Assembly: GCF_051487185.1 (NCBI RefSeq)
Contig: NZ_JAHVDK010000032.1
Span: forward strand, 38,278-102,277
Length of the DNA stretch: 64,000 nucleotides
Direction of reading: 5' to 3'
DNA from: Inquilinus limosus_F
GTDB taxonomy: Bacteria > Pseudomonadota > Alphaproteobacteria > DSM-16000 > Inquilinaceae
The notes below the pieces were generated by a model, which was not told the origin of the DNA, did not search any database, and saw only the letters and a list, made by a program, of their open reading frames with translations. Made by a program: the position numbers and the translations under genes. This document shows positions 17,284 through 25,208 of the stretch, piece by piece. Each line of letters starts with the position of its first letter. Position 1 is the first letter of the stretch.

Positions 17284-18009
17284 ATGACGACATCGGAACC
17301 CGCCCCGGCCGAACGAGCCCGGATCCTGCTGCGCAGCCTCGACCGCGCCGCCCTGGCGACTCTGGACGCCGACGGGGCCCCCTATGCCTCGCTCGTGCTG
17401 GTCGCAACCGACCCGGCCGGGCAGGCGCTGTTGCTGATCTCGCGGCTGGCGGAGCACACCGGCAATCTCGAGGGCGACGCCCGGGCGGCTTTGCTGTTCG
17501 ACGGCACCGCCGGGTTCGACCAGCCCCTGACCGGGCCGCGCCTGACCGTCTCCGGCCGGGCCGAGCCGGTGAGCGATCCGGCGCTGCACGCCCGCTACCT
17601 GGCCCGGCATCCGGACGCGGCCGCCTATGCCGGCTTCCCGGATTTCAGCCTGTGGCGGGTAAGGGTCGAGCGCGGCCACATGGTCGCCGGCTTCGGCGCC
17701 ATCCACCGGCTCGACGCCACCGATCTGCTGATCAACCCGCCGCCGACGCTGACCGCGGCCGAGCCCGGCATCCTCGCCCATATGAACGAGGACCACGCCG
17801 ATGCCGTCGACCTCTATGCCCAGGCGCTGCTCGGCCGGACCGGCAGCGGCTGGCGGATGACCGGGATCGACGCCGACGGCGCCGATCTGCGCCTCGGCGC
17901 CGCCGTCGCCCGGCTGGCCTTCGCGGCGCGGGTGACCGATGCCGAGTCGGCGCGGAAGGAGCTGGCGCGCCTGGTCCGCCACGCCCGCGGCGGCGGGCTG
18001 GCGGATTAG
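17284..18009 (+). CDS. HugZ-like pyridoxamine-phosphate-oxidase-fold protein with DUF2470
   Basis: 241 aa. The N-terminal split-barrel domain (RSLDRAALATLDADGAPYASLV, residues 17-38) is of the pyridoxamine 5'-phosphate oxidase fold. The C-terminal part carries the DUF2470/HugZ signature HMNEDHADAVDLYA around residue 163. Proteins of this layout bind heme or flavin, and some (HugZ, HutZ) degrade heme. The ATG at 17284 sits behind GAGG. Convergent with pip, with overlapping stop codons. Heme degradation is plausible, but no uptake genes accompany it. Confidence 0.82.
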   Translation: MTTSEPAPAERARILLRSLDRAALATLDADGAPYASLVLVATDPAGQALLLISRLAEHTGNLEGDARAALLFDGTAGFDQPLTGPRLTVSGRAEPVSDPALHARYLARHPDAAAYAGFPDFSLWRVRVERGHMVAGFGAIHRLDATDLLINPPPTLTAAEPGILAHMNEDHADAVDLYAQALLGRTGSGWRMTGIDADGADLRLGAAVARLAFAARVTDAESARKELARLVRHARGGGLAD

Positions 18010-18956
18010 GCCAGGACTTTCAGCCGCTCCATGGTCTCGACCAGGGCGGTGCGGATGCCGGGCTCCATCGCCGAATGGCCGGCGTCGGGCACCACCACAT
18101 AGGTCGCCTCGGGCCAGGCGCGGTGCAACTCGTCCGCCGTCCGGATCGGGCAGACGGTGTCGTAGCGGCCCTGCACGATGGTGGCGGGGATGTGCCGCAA
18201 CCGGTCGATCTCGCGCAGCAGCCGGTCGGGCGGGGTGAACAGGTTGTTCAGGAAGTAATGCGCCTCGATCCGGGCCAGGCCCAGCGCATGCGCGTCCTCG
18301 CCGGCCGAGGCCACGATCTCCGGATTCGGCAGCAGGGTGGAGCAGGAGCCCTCATAGATGCTCCAGGCCCGGGCCGCGGGCAGGTGCACCGCCGGGTCCG
18401 GGTCGGTCAGCCGGCGGTGATACGCGCGGGTCAGGTCGCCGCGCTCGGCCGGCGGCAGGAACTCGACGAAGCTGCGATGCGCCTCCGGAAAGAAGGTGCC
18501 CATGCCGTGGAAGAACCAGTCGATCTCCTCCGGCCGCATCAGGAAGATGCCGCGCAGGGTCAGCGACCGGCAGCGCTGCGGATGCGCCTGGGCGTAGGCC
18601 AGCGCGAGGGTCGAGCCCCAGGAGCCGCCGAAGACGTGCCAGCGGTCGATGCCCAGCATGCGGCGCAGCCGCTCCATGTCCTCGACCAGGTGCTCGGTGG
18701 TGTTCTGCCGGGTCTCGCCCAGGGGCCGCGACCGGCCGGCGCCGCGCTGGTCGAAGATGATGATGCGGTAGAAGCCGGGGTCGAAGAAGCGGCGATGGGT
18801 GGGCGAGGCGCCGGCGCCCGGACCGCCGTGCAGGAACACCACCGGCACGCCGTCCGGGCGGCCGCACTGTTCCCAGTAGATGCTGTGCAGGTCGTCGACC
18901 GGCAGCAGGCCGGTGGCGAAGGGCTCGATGGTCGGGAAGATCAGGTCGCGCGGCAT
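18006..18956 (-). CDS. pip: prolyl aminopeptidase (proline iminopeptidase)
   Basis: A 316-aa alpha/beta-hydrolase of peptidase family S33, which removes N-terminal proline from peptides. The oxyanion-hole motif is HGGPGAGASP near residue 44. The nucleophile serine is in GGSWGSTLALAYAQ, near residue 111. The Asp in QGRYDTVCP and the His in DAGHSAMEPGI complete the triad. Length and the DQRGAGRSRP motif are typical of the PIP family. The gene overlaps the stop of the HugZ-like gene on the opposite strand by 4 bp. Confidence 0.94.
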   Translation of the reverse strand: MPRDLIFPTIEPFATGLLPVDDLHSIYWEQCGRPDGVPVVFLHGGPGAGASPTHRRFFDPGFYRIIIFDQRGAGRSRPLGETRQNTTEHLVEDMERLRRMLGIDRWHVFGGSWGSTLALAYAQAHPQRCRSLTLRGIFLMRPEEIDWFFHGMGTFFPEAHRSFVEFLPPAERGDLTRAYHRRLTDPDPAVHLPAARAWSIYEGSCSTLLPNPEIVASAGEDAHALGLARIEAHYFLNNLFTPPDRLLREIDRLRHIPATIVQGRYDTVCPIRTADELHRAWPEATYVVVPDAGHSAMEPGIRTALVETMERLKVLA

Positions 18957-19062
18957 GGGTCTCGCTGTCGGCTCGGGCTCGCCCTTCCACTCTACGGAGT
19001 TGCTGGCGCATTGCCAAAAGCCGATCGAGGCGATGCCGGACGAGTTGCCCTATGCTGCGCCG

Positions 19063-19809
19063 ATGCGCCGCGCCCTGCTTCCCCTTCTCCTGCTCTGCGC
19101 CGCGAGCGCCCGGGCCGAGTCGCCGGCCGTGCCGGAGGACGGCCCAGCGGTCGCGGTCTCGGCCGTGCTCGACGGCCGCACCGTCACCCTGGCCGACGGC
19201 ACGGTGCTGCGGCTGAGCGCGCTCGACATTCCCGCCGGCCGCTGGCGGGACATCACCCGATCGGTGCTGGCCGGGCTGTTGCAGGACCAGTTGGTCCGGC
19301 CGGTGCGGTTGGCCCCGCCGGACCGTCACGGCCGGGTGCCCGCCGGGCTGCGGCGCGGGGACGGGCTCTCGCTGGAGGCGGAGCTGCTGCGCCGCGGCCT
19401 CGCCCGGGTCGACGCCGGCGGGGCCGACCCCGCGGCGGCGCTGGCCCCGCTGCTGGCGGCGGAAGCCGAGGCCCGGGCCGCCGGCCGCGGGCTGTGGGGC
19501 GATCCCGCCTTCGCGGTGCGGCTGGCGGATGTGCTCGGCCGCGGCGATCTCGACCGCTTCCAGATCGTCGAGGGGCGGGTGTCGCGGGCGGCGCTGGTGC
19601 GCGGCCGGGCCTATCTCAACTTCGGCGCCGATCCGCGGCAGGATTTCACGGTGACGGCGGAGCCGGAGGTCGTCCGCCGGCTGGCCGAAGCCGGGCAGGA
19701 TCTCATGACGCTGCAGGGGCGGCGGGTCCGTGTGCGCGGCTGGCTCGACTGGTCCGGCGGGCCGCGTATGGTGCTCGGCCGGATGGAGCAGATCGAGAGG
19801 CTGGACTGA
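19063..19809 (+). CDS. secreted SNase-like (thermonuclease fold) protein, catalytic residues not conserved
   Basis: 248 aa with a signal peptide (RRALLPLLLLCAASARA). The core resembles staphylococcal nuclease-like domains: VLDGRTVTLADGTVLRLSALDIPAG, a ...LEAELLRRGLARV helix and a RAAGRGLWGD end. The family's usual D-G-D-T is D-G-R-T here, and the D-A-P-E motif reads D-I-P-A, so nuclease activity is doubtful. A second beta domain (about residues 165-248, OB-like) follows. The ATG at 19063 opens the signal peptide. It is 1 bp upstream of the M48 protease gene, so the pair is cotranscribed. Confidence 0.7.
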   Translation: MRRALLPLLLLCAASARAESPAVPEDGPAVAVSAVLDGRTVTLADGTVLRLSALDIPAGRWRDITRSVLAGLLQDQLVRPVRLAPPDRHGRVPAGLRRGDGLSLEAELLRRGLARVDAGGADPAAALAPLLAAEAEARAAGRGLWGDPAFAVRLADVLGRGDLDRFQIVEGRVSRAALVRGRAYLNFGADPRQDFTVTAEPEVVRRLAEAGQDLMTLQGRRVRVRGWLDWSGGPRMVLGRMEQIERLD

Positions 19810-19810
19810 G

Positions 19811-21142
19811 ATGAACCGTCGCGACCTGCTGCTGGGCCTGACGGCCGCGCCGCTGCTGCCGCGCATGGCCCGTGCCGTCCCTGACGAGGCGCAGGCGATC
19901 CGCGCAGCCTTCGGCGGCCCCTATGACGCGCCGGCGCTGCGCGACCACGTCGCCCGCATCGCCCAGCGGGTGGTGGATGCCGAGACCGGCGGCCGGCTGC
20001 GAGTGGCGGTCGAGCTGCTCGATTCCGACCAGGTCAACGCCGCGGCGCTGCCGGACGGCCGCCTGCTGGTCAATCGCGGCCTCCTGGCCCTGGCGCGCAG
20101 CGAGGCCGAGGTCGCCTCGGTTCTGGCGCACGAGATCGGCCATGTCGTCGCCGGCCATGCCAGGCTACGCGCGGCGCGGCCGCCGGTCGATCCGGCGGTC
20201 GCCGGCCTGGCGGAAGTCCAGGCCGAGGCCGAGTTCGACCGGGCGCAAGAGCAGGAGGCCGATCGGATCGGTATCGAGGCCCTGGCCCGGGCCGGCTTCG
20301 ATCCTTCGGCGGCACCCGCCTTCCTGGCCCGGCTCGGCGCCGCTCAAGGCCTCGCCGCCTCCCTGTCCGGCCGGCCGGAGCTGGCCACGGCGGCGATCAG
20401 CGGCGGCGACCATCCGGAGACGGCGGAGCGGCTGGCGGCGGCCCGCGCCCGTGCCGCGGCGCTGCCGCCCGGCGAGGCCGGGGAGGAGGCCTGGCTCGCC
20501 GCCATCGACGGCCTGCCCTGGGGCGAGGGGAGGGGCCAGATCCCGATCCGCGGCCAGGCCGTGATCGACCCTGCGGCCCGCTTCCGCTGGGACGCGCCAC
20601 TTGGCGTCGCCCTGCTGCGCCAGCGCCAGCGGGTGATGGGGATCGGGCCGGATGATTCGGTGATCCTGTTCGACCGGCTATCGCAGCCGCGGGCGCTGCC
20701 GGCGCGGCTGTTCCTGGAGCGGGTCTGGGGCAAGCGGGCGGGCGGCCTGCAGGGCGTCGGCGCCGGCGATCTCGGCGGCTTCCCCGCGGCCTGGGGCGTC
20801 GCCGGGCTGGCGATCGCCTCCGGCCGGTGGGAGGCGCTGCTGGTCGCGATCGAGACCTCGCCGGAGCGGCGCGAGCGCTTCACTGTGCTGACCCGGGCCG
20901 GCAGCCCGGCCACCCCGGTGGTCCGCGGCGCGGTCGAGAGCTTCCGCCGGATCGGCGCGGCCGAAGCCGCCGCGGTGCGGCCCCGCCGCCTCGCCGTCGT
21001 CACGGTGCAGCCGGGCGATACCGTGTCGGCGATGGTGGGGCGCATGCGGGTCGAGGCGGCTGAGGCGCAGTTCCGGCTGCTGAACGACGTCGCCGGGGAG
21101 GCGCCGACGCCGGGGATGAAAGTGAAGCTGATCGTGGAGTGA
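19811..21142 (+). CDS. M48-family zinc metalloprotease, exported
   Basis: 443 aa. A Tat-like signal (MNRRDLLLGLTAAPLLPRMARA) is followed by a peptidase M48 domain. The zinc motif is His107-Glu108-x-x-His111 in LAHEIGHVVAGH, with the third ligand Glu in EQEADRIGIEALARAGFDP. The last about 50 residues (TVQPGDTVSAMVGRM to PGMKVKLIVE) look like a LysM-type module, which would anchor it to peptidoglycan. BepA/LoiP-like envelope quality-control proteases share this layout. It follows the SNase-like gene by 1 bp. Confidence 0.88.
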   Translation: MNRRDLLLGLTAAPLLPRMARAVPDEAQAIRAAFGGPYDAPALRDHVARIAQRVVDAETGGRLRVAVELLDSDQVNAAALPDGRLLVNRGLLALARSEAEVASVLAHEIGHVVAGHARLRAARPPVDPAVAGLAEVQAEAEFDRAQEQEADRIGIEALARAGFDPSAAPAFLARLGAAQGLAASLSGRPELATAAISGGDHPETAERLAAARARAAALPPGEAGEEAWLAAIDGLPWGEGRGQIPIRGQAVIDPAARFRWDAPLGVALLRQRQRVMGIGPDDSVILFDRLSQPRALPARLFLERVWGKRAGGLQGVGAGDLGGFPAAWGVAGLAIASGRWEALLVAIETSPERRERFTVLTRAGSPATPVVRGAVESFRRIGAAEAAAVRPRRLAVVTVQPGDTVSAMVGRMRVEAAEAQFRLLNDVAGEAPTPGMKVKLIVE

Positions 21143-21154
21143 CGCCACCAGATC

Positions 21155-21238
21155 CATCATTGCGAGGAGGCGAAGCCGACGAAGCAATCCAGGGGCGGTG
21201 CCACTGGATCGCCACGTCGCTACGCTCCTCGCGATGAC
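21155..21238. repeat. intergenic palindromic repeat element
   Basis: Two long imperfect inverted arms (21155-21192 and 21204-21238), with cores CATTGCGAGGAGGCGAAGCC and GCTACGCTCCTCGCGATGAC, flank a short loop. Sequences of this type (TCATTGCGAGGAGCGAAG...) recur between genes in many bacterial genomes as REP/RPE-like elements. It occupies the gap between convergent gene ends and might also serve as a bidirectional terminator. Confidence 0.7.
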
Positions 21239-21257
21239 GATATGAAAGCGGCCCCCG

Positions 21258-22145
21258 CTACTCCTCCAGGAACAGCTCCTCGGGTTCGGCCACGCGGCGG
21301 GAGATCGAGGCGCGCAGCTTGGTCAGCGCCCGGTGCTCGAGCTGGCGCACCCGCTCCTTGCTGACGCCGAGCTGGCGGCCCAGCTCCTCCAGCGTCGCAC
21401 CGCTGTCGCGCAGGCGGCGCTGGCGGATGATGGTCTGCTCGCGCGGGCTCAGGGCGCCGATCGCCTCGGCCAGCCAACGCGAGCGGGTGACGTTGTCGCG
21501 CAGGCCGATCACCACCTCCTCGGGCGAGGGGCGGGGGTCGGCCAAGAGGCCCTGCCAGTCGTCCTCGCCATCCTCCGAGATCGGGGCGTTCAGCGACTGG
21601 TCGGCGGCGGCCAGGCGCATCTCCATCGCCTCGACATCGGCGATGTCGACCCTGAGCTCGCTGGCGATCCAGGCGCGGCCGGCCTGGGTCATGCCGGACT
21701 GGCCATCGGCGCTCTCGATCTTGGCGCGCAGCCGCCGCAGGTTGAAGAACAGCGATTTCTGCGCCGCGGTGGTGCCGGTGCGCACGATCGACCAGTTGCG
21801 CAGCACATAGTCCTGCATCGCCGAGCGGATCCACCACGCGGCATAGGTCGAGAACCGCACCTCGCGGTCGTGCTCGAACCGGGCGGCGGCCTGCATCAGC
21901 CCGACATTGCCCTCCTGCACCAGGTCGCCGATCGGCAGGCCGTAGTTGCGGAAGCGCGAGGCGGTGGCGATGACCAGGCGGGTATAGGCCCGGACCAGGG
22001 CGTGCAGAGCCGGCTCGTCATGGTCTTCGCGCCAGCGCCGGGCGAGCTCGAACTCGGTCTCGCGCGACAGCAGCGGCTCATTCATCGACGCCTTGATGAA
22101 CTTCAGGTTGGCGCGCTGGGTCTCGGGATCGTCGAGATGCGGCAT
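21258..22145 (-). CDS. rpoH: RNA polymerase sigma factor RpoH (sigma-32 type, likely RpoH2 class)
   Basis: 295 aa. Region 2 shows GDLVQEGNVGLMQAAARFEHDREVRFSTYAAWWIR-type sequence (near residues 75-110). The RpoH box QKSLFFNLRR near residue 140, diagnostic of sigma-32 proteins, is intact. Region 4 has LEELGRQLGVSKERVRQLEHRAL. The ATG at 22145 is used because the longer frame adds an arginine-rich tail and GAGGGGG lies before it. An EcfG-type promoter lies upstream, consistent with the alphaproteobacterial RpoH2 group, which serves oxidative or general stress. The RpoH2 assignment is inferred from that promoter. Confidence 0.9.
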   Translation of the reverse strand: MPHLDDPETQRANLKFIKASMNEPLLSRETEFELARRWREDHDEPALHALVRAYTRLVIATASRFRNYGLPIGDLVQEGNVGLMQAAARFEHDREVRFSTYAAWWIRSAMQDYVLRNWSIVRTGTTAAQKSLFFNLRRLRAKIESADGQSGMTQAGRAWIASELRVDIADVEAMEMRLAAADQSLNAPISEDGEDDWQGLLADPRPSPEEVVIGLRDNVTRSRWLAEAIGALSPREQTIIRQRRLRDSGATLEELGRQLGVSKERVRQLEHRALTKLRASISRRVAEPEELFLEE

Positions 22146-22202
22146 GGACGCCCCCTCTTCGGCCGAACGACGCCGCGGTCCATCCCGCGACCTCGATAGA
22201 CG

Positions 22203-22228
22203 AACACCCTCCCGCATGACGACGTTCC
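22203..22228 (-). promoter_or_regulatory. EcfG-type promoter upstream of rpoH
   Basis: On the minus strand GGAAC (22224-22228) is followed after 17 bases by TGTT (22203-22206). The consensus for the alphaproteobacterial general-stress sigma factor EcfG is GGAAC-N16/17-CGTT. The site lies about 58 bp upstream of the rpoH start codon, a suitable distance. Control of rpoH2 by EcfG/RpoE2-type sigma factors is known in Rhizobiales. Confidence 0.55.
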
Positions 22229-22302
22229 CTCGCCGGCGGGGGTTCGTCCCTAGTGAGGAATTCGCCGGAACGGGACGGTCGGTTACAGGGGGGAGGAGTC
22301 GG

Positions 22303-23106
22303 TCAGGCCTCGACGATCTCGACCAGCGTCCCGTCGGGGTCGAACAGCCCGGCGGCGAGGCGGCCGCCGCGGCCGCAGCCGGAATCGAGCGTCACCGCCG
22401 GCCCGTCGAGCCGCAGCCCGCCGCCCGTCGGGTCATAGCCGCGGATCAGGCGGCGGAAGCCGGCGTAGGGCTCCTGCAGCGCGGCGAAGCCGGGGGCGGA
22501 CCACCAGAAGGCGTCGCCTTGGGCGGCCAGCGGTCGGCTCGGGTCGATCCCGGCGCTGACGAACAGGATGCCGTCATCTTCGGTGTAGGCGGCCCGGCGC
22601 AGCGCGGCGTAGAGCGCGTTGTGGCCGGGGGCGGCGCGGATCGCCTCGCGCAGCCCATTGGTCCAGCGGGTCAGCCGGACGGCGCCCTCGCGCGCCGCGG
22701 CCAGACCCTCCTCGGGCCGGCCGCCATAGGCGCGCAGCGTGCCGTCGCCCCCCTGCGCCAGCATCCAGCGCAGCACGTCCTGCGGGTTCGGCGCGAATTG
22801 CAGCTGCAGCATCTTCTGCCACATCTCCTCCTGCGCCCCGCGCAGGAAGACGACGTCCTCGGCCAGCACGCCGGGGCGGGCGATCAGGGCCCGCCGCATC
22901 GACAGCACCTCGCCGACCAGGGCATGCAGCCGGTCGGACCGGCCGATCAGGTTGCCGAGATAGATCAGCCGGTCGCCGGGCTGGAACCGGGCCGCGACAT
23001 GGTCGTGCAGCACGGCCAGGCGGTCGACCTCGCCATGCACGGCGCCGACGGCCCAGATCCGCTTCGGGCGGCCGAGCCGGGCGAATCTCTCGGAATCGCG
23101 GGTCAC
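22303..23106 (-). CDS. degenerate metallophosphoesterase (pseudo-phosphatase)
   Basis: 267 aa with the overall layout of the PPP/ApaH calcineurin-like fold, but almost every metal ligand is changed. GD-x-HG reads GAVHG, GD-x-x-DRG reads GNLIGR, GNHE reads GAQEE, and the usual VHAG strand reads VSAG. The C-terminal family strand LD(S)GCGRGGRLAA is kept, so the fold is probably intact while catalysis is lost. It may act as a binding or regulatory protein. It lies upstream of rpoH on the same strand, 157 bp away. Confidence 0.75.
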   Translation of the reverse strand: MTRDSERFARLGRPKRIWAVGAVHGEVDRLAVLHDHVAARFQPGDRLIYLGNLIGRSDRLHALVGEVLSMRRALIARPGVLAEDVVFLRGAQEEMWQKMLQLQFAPNPQDVLRWMLAQGGDGTLRAYGGRPEEGLAAAREGAVRLTRWTNGLREAIRAAPGHNALYAALRRAAYTEDDGILFVSAGIDPSRPLAAQGDAFWWSAPGFAALQEPYAGFRRLIRGYDPTGGGLRLDGPAVTLDSGCGRGGRLAAGLFDPDGTLVEIVEA

Positions 23107-23191
23107 GCGGGGACGGGGAAAGAGGAACTGGTCATCTGCCGCCGCAGTTTAGCGGCTCGGTGCGGTGAAGCCAGCCTCAATCACCGGCCAT

Positions 23192-23222
23192 GAAAAAGGC
23201 GGCCCGAAGGCCGCCTGTTTTC
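23192..23222. terminator. bidirectional intrinsic terminator after carD
   Basis: An 8-bp G/C stem (23197-23204 with 23209-23216, loop CGAA) is flanked by AAAAA on the left and GTTTTC on the right. On the minus strand this gives a stem followed by TTTTT, 23 bp past the CarD-like gene stop. It may also work on the plus strand. Confidence 0.8.
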
Positions 23223-23238
23223 GGTGGGAAGAAGGGGC

Positions 23239-23739
23239 TCAGGCCGCCTTCTTCAGCACCTGCTCCAGCTTCTGGGTCGCCTTGACCTCGTCGATCTTCT
23301 CGACCGCGGCCAGCTCCCGCGCTAGGCGCTCCAGCGCCGCCTGGTAGATCTGGCGCTCGCTGTAGGACTGCTCCGGCTGGTCGGTGGCGCGGTGCAGGTC
23401 GCGCACCACCTCGGCGATCGACACCGGGTCGCCGGAATTGATCTTGGCCTCGTATTCCTGGGCCCGGCGGCTCCACATGGTGCGGCGCACGCGGCTGCGT
23501 CCGGTCAGGGTCTCCAGCGCAGTCTTGATCCGGTCCTTCGACGACAGCTTGCGCAGGCCCGACTTCTTCGCCTTGGCGACAGGAACCTTGAGCGTCATCC
23601 GCTCCTTCTCGAAGCTGATCGCATAGAGCTGCACGGTCATGCCGCTGATGCTGTGCGTTTCGAGCGCCTCGATGCGGCCAACGCCGTGCGCCGGATACAC
23701 GACGTAGTCACCGACGTCGTACTCAAGTTCCTGAGCCAT
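23239..23739 (-). CDS. CarD/CdnL-family transcriptional regulator
   Basis: 166 aa. The N-terminal Tudor-like RNA-polymerase-interaction domain starts YDVGDYVVYPAHGVGRI, followed by the helical DNA-binding C-domain (SRVRRTMWSRRAQEYEAKI, then IAEVVRDLHR). Such proteins stabilise open complexes at rRNA and growth-related promoters; in Caulobacter the homologue is CdnL. The ATG at 23739 is used; the upstream extension is low-complexity. An A/T-rich stretch at 23920-23950 is a likely promoter. The terminator at 23192-23222 ends the unit. Confidence 0.92.
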   Translation of the reverse strand: MAQELEYDVGDYVVYPAHGVGRIEALETHSISGMTVQLYAISFEKERMTLKVPVAKAKKSGLRKLSSKDRIKTALETLTGRSRVRRTMWSRRAQEYEAKINSGDPVSIAEVVRDLHRATDQPEQSYSERQIYQAALERLARELAAVEKIDEVKATQKLEQVLKKAA

Positions 23740-23952
23740 GTCTGCCAATGGAGTCACCCTCTGTGGTCGGACCCAGCGGCGGTGGCCGCCAACGGCCGCC
23801 GCCCCGCGCTTCGCCGCGCCGTGACCGCCTCGACCTCCGCACCGAAACGAGGACGCAGAAGTCGATTCCGACCCTGTAGTGCGGGATCGGAATGTGGTCG
23901 TCAGCACCGGGAATGGACAAAGATTATAATACGTTGCGCTTCCGATATGAAG

Positions 23953-24007
23953 GCCGAGTCCGCCCCGTTATGACGCTTTTTTTGCAATGCAGGCCGGCGG
24001 ACTCGGC
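23953..24007. repeat. 12-bp inverted repeat with wide loop, 3' of fdxA
   Basis: GCCGAGTCCGCC (23953-23964) and its exact complement (23996-24007) surround a 31-base spacer that contains seven T residues on the plus strand. It begins just beyond the fdxA stop codon. A large-loop terminator or a processing/stability element for the fdxA transcript is possible. On the minus strand no U-run follows the stem, so simple intrinsic termination is doubtful. Confidence 0.4.
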
Positions 24008-24013
24008 GAATCG

Positions 24014-24355
24014 TTAATTGCCTTCGCCCGGATTCGGGCTGAAATGCTCGGCGAATTTGTTCGCCACGTCCTTCCAGGAGTCGGCGTCGGCCGGCGCATC
24101 CTTCTTGCGGGTGATGTTCGGCCAGATCGCGGAGTATTCGCGGTTCAGCTCGCCCCACTTCTCCGCAGCCTCGGCCTCGGTGTCCGGCTTGATCGCCTCG
24201 GCCGGGCACTCCGGCTCACACACGCCGCAGTCGATACACTCGTCCGGGTGGATGACCAGCATGTTTTCGCCCTCGTAGAAGCAGTCCACGGGGCACACTT
24301 CGACGCAATCCGTGTACTTGCACTTGATGCAAGCTTCACCCACCACATAGGCCAT
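24014..24355 (-). CDS. fdxA: 7Fe ferredoxin FdxA
   Basis: 113 aa. The two cluster motifs of the Azotobacter-type [3Fe-4S][4Fe-4S] ferredoxin are CIKCKYTDCVEVCPVDCF near residue 9 and CIDCGVCEPECPAEAI near residue 40. An acidic C-terminal extension typical of FdxA follows. It is a soluble low-potential electron carrier. The ATG at 24355 has CGGAG upstream; it lies only 7 bp behind the TerB-like gene, so the helicase-S4-TerB-fdxA run is probably one transcript. The Fe-S motif spacing fits the family. Confidence 0.95.
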   Translation of the reverse strand: MAYVVGEACIKCKYTDCVEVCPVDCFYEGENMLVIHPDECIDCGVCEPECPAEAIKPDTEAEAAEKWGELNREYSAIWPNITRKKDAPADADSWKDVANKFAEHFSPNPGEGN

Positions 24356-24362
24356 ACTTGAT

Positions 24363-24836
24363 TTACTCCGGATCTCCTTCGACGGCCGCCGCGGCGCCGT
24401 TGCGGGCAAGCACGCGGCGGCGGGCAGCGCCGCTATCCGCGTCCGAGACGAATAGAAGCGCTGCGACTCGCCGCATCAGATTGGCTTCGAGATCGTCGAC
24501 CTTACCATCCGCGAGGATCACATCCCACAGCATTTCCACAATGCGGATGCGCGCCGGCTCGTCGCAATGCGCGCGGATGGTGTGGGTCAGGGCGTGCCAG
24601 GAGACGGCGCCGTCGCTGTCGCGCTCAGCCTCGGCCTCCAGCTGCGCCGACTCGAAGGGGCCGAGCCGGAAGCGCCAGGTCAGCAGCGTCTGGATCCGCT
24701 CGCGCTCCGGCTCGTCCAGCGAATCGTCGACTCGCGCCGCCTCCATCAGCAGCGCGGCGACGGCGCGGCGCAGCGTCGCGTCGTCCGGGGCGGGCCGGGC
24801 GTCGCCGCGGGCCCAGTCGAGAATGTGGTTCAACAT
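24363..24836 (-). CDS. TerB-family (DjlA N-terminal-like) protein
   Basis: 157 aa. A helical acidic protein with the TerB-type pattern: AVAALLMEAARVDDSLDEPERERI near residue 26 and a second related repeat IVEMLWDVILADGKVDDLEANLMRRVAALL near 97. The paired (D/E)-x-x-x-(D/E) acidic clusters are thought to bind divalent metal in TerB proteins. Its role here is unknown. It lies between the S4 RNA-binding gene (9-bp gap) and fdxA (7-bp gap). Confidence 0.82.
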   Translation of the reverse strand: MLNHILDWARGDARPAPDDATLRRAVAALLMEAARVDDSLDEPERERIQTLLTWRFRLGPFESAQLEAEAERDSDGAVSWHALTHTIRAHCDEPARIRIVEMLWDVILADGKVDDLEANLMRRVAALLFVSDADSGAARRRVLARNGAAAAVEGDPE

Positions 24837-24845
24837 CGCCTAGAT

Positions 24846-25208
24846 CTAGTCGCTGCCCCCCTTCGGCGGAAGGGACCGGCGGTCCCGTCCCGTCGGCCGG
24901 GGGCCTGCCACGGGCAGCGCCGTCTCCGGCGTCGGCGGCTGCAGGTCGCGGTACAGCAGCTGCGCCTCGCTGGCCGGGCCGCGGCGCTCGGCCAGGGCCA
25001 GCACCTCGATGACGCGGATGTGCCGGCCCTGGATGAAGGTCAGCACCTGGCCGGGGCGGATCGTCGCATGGGCCTTCTGGGTCGGCACGCCGTCGATGCG
25101 GACGCCGCCCGAGGCGCACAGCTTCGCCGCCAGGCTGCGGGTCTTGAAGAAGCGCGCCTGCCACAGCCACTTGTCCAGCCGCGGCCGCTCGGTATCCCGG
25201 TCAGCCAT
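24846..25208 (-). CDS. S4-domain RNA-binding protein (Hsp15/HslR-like)
   Basis: 120 aa. The S4 fold begins RLDKWLWQARFFKTRSLAAKLCASGGVRIDG (residues 10-40), closely matching Hsp15, which binds 50S subunits carrying stalled peptidyl-tRNA and helps recycle them. A basic, disordered C-terminus follows. The start overlaps the stop of the helicase gene by 8 bp, so the two are translationally coupled, which is a common alphaproteobacterial pairing. Confidence 0.9.
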   Translation of the reverse strand: MADRDTERPRLDKWLWQARFFKTRSLAAKLCASGGVRIDGVPTQKAHATIRPGQVLTFIQGRHIRVIEVLALAERRGPASEAQLLYRDLQPPTPETALPVAGPRPTGRDRRSLPPKGGSD

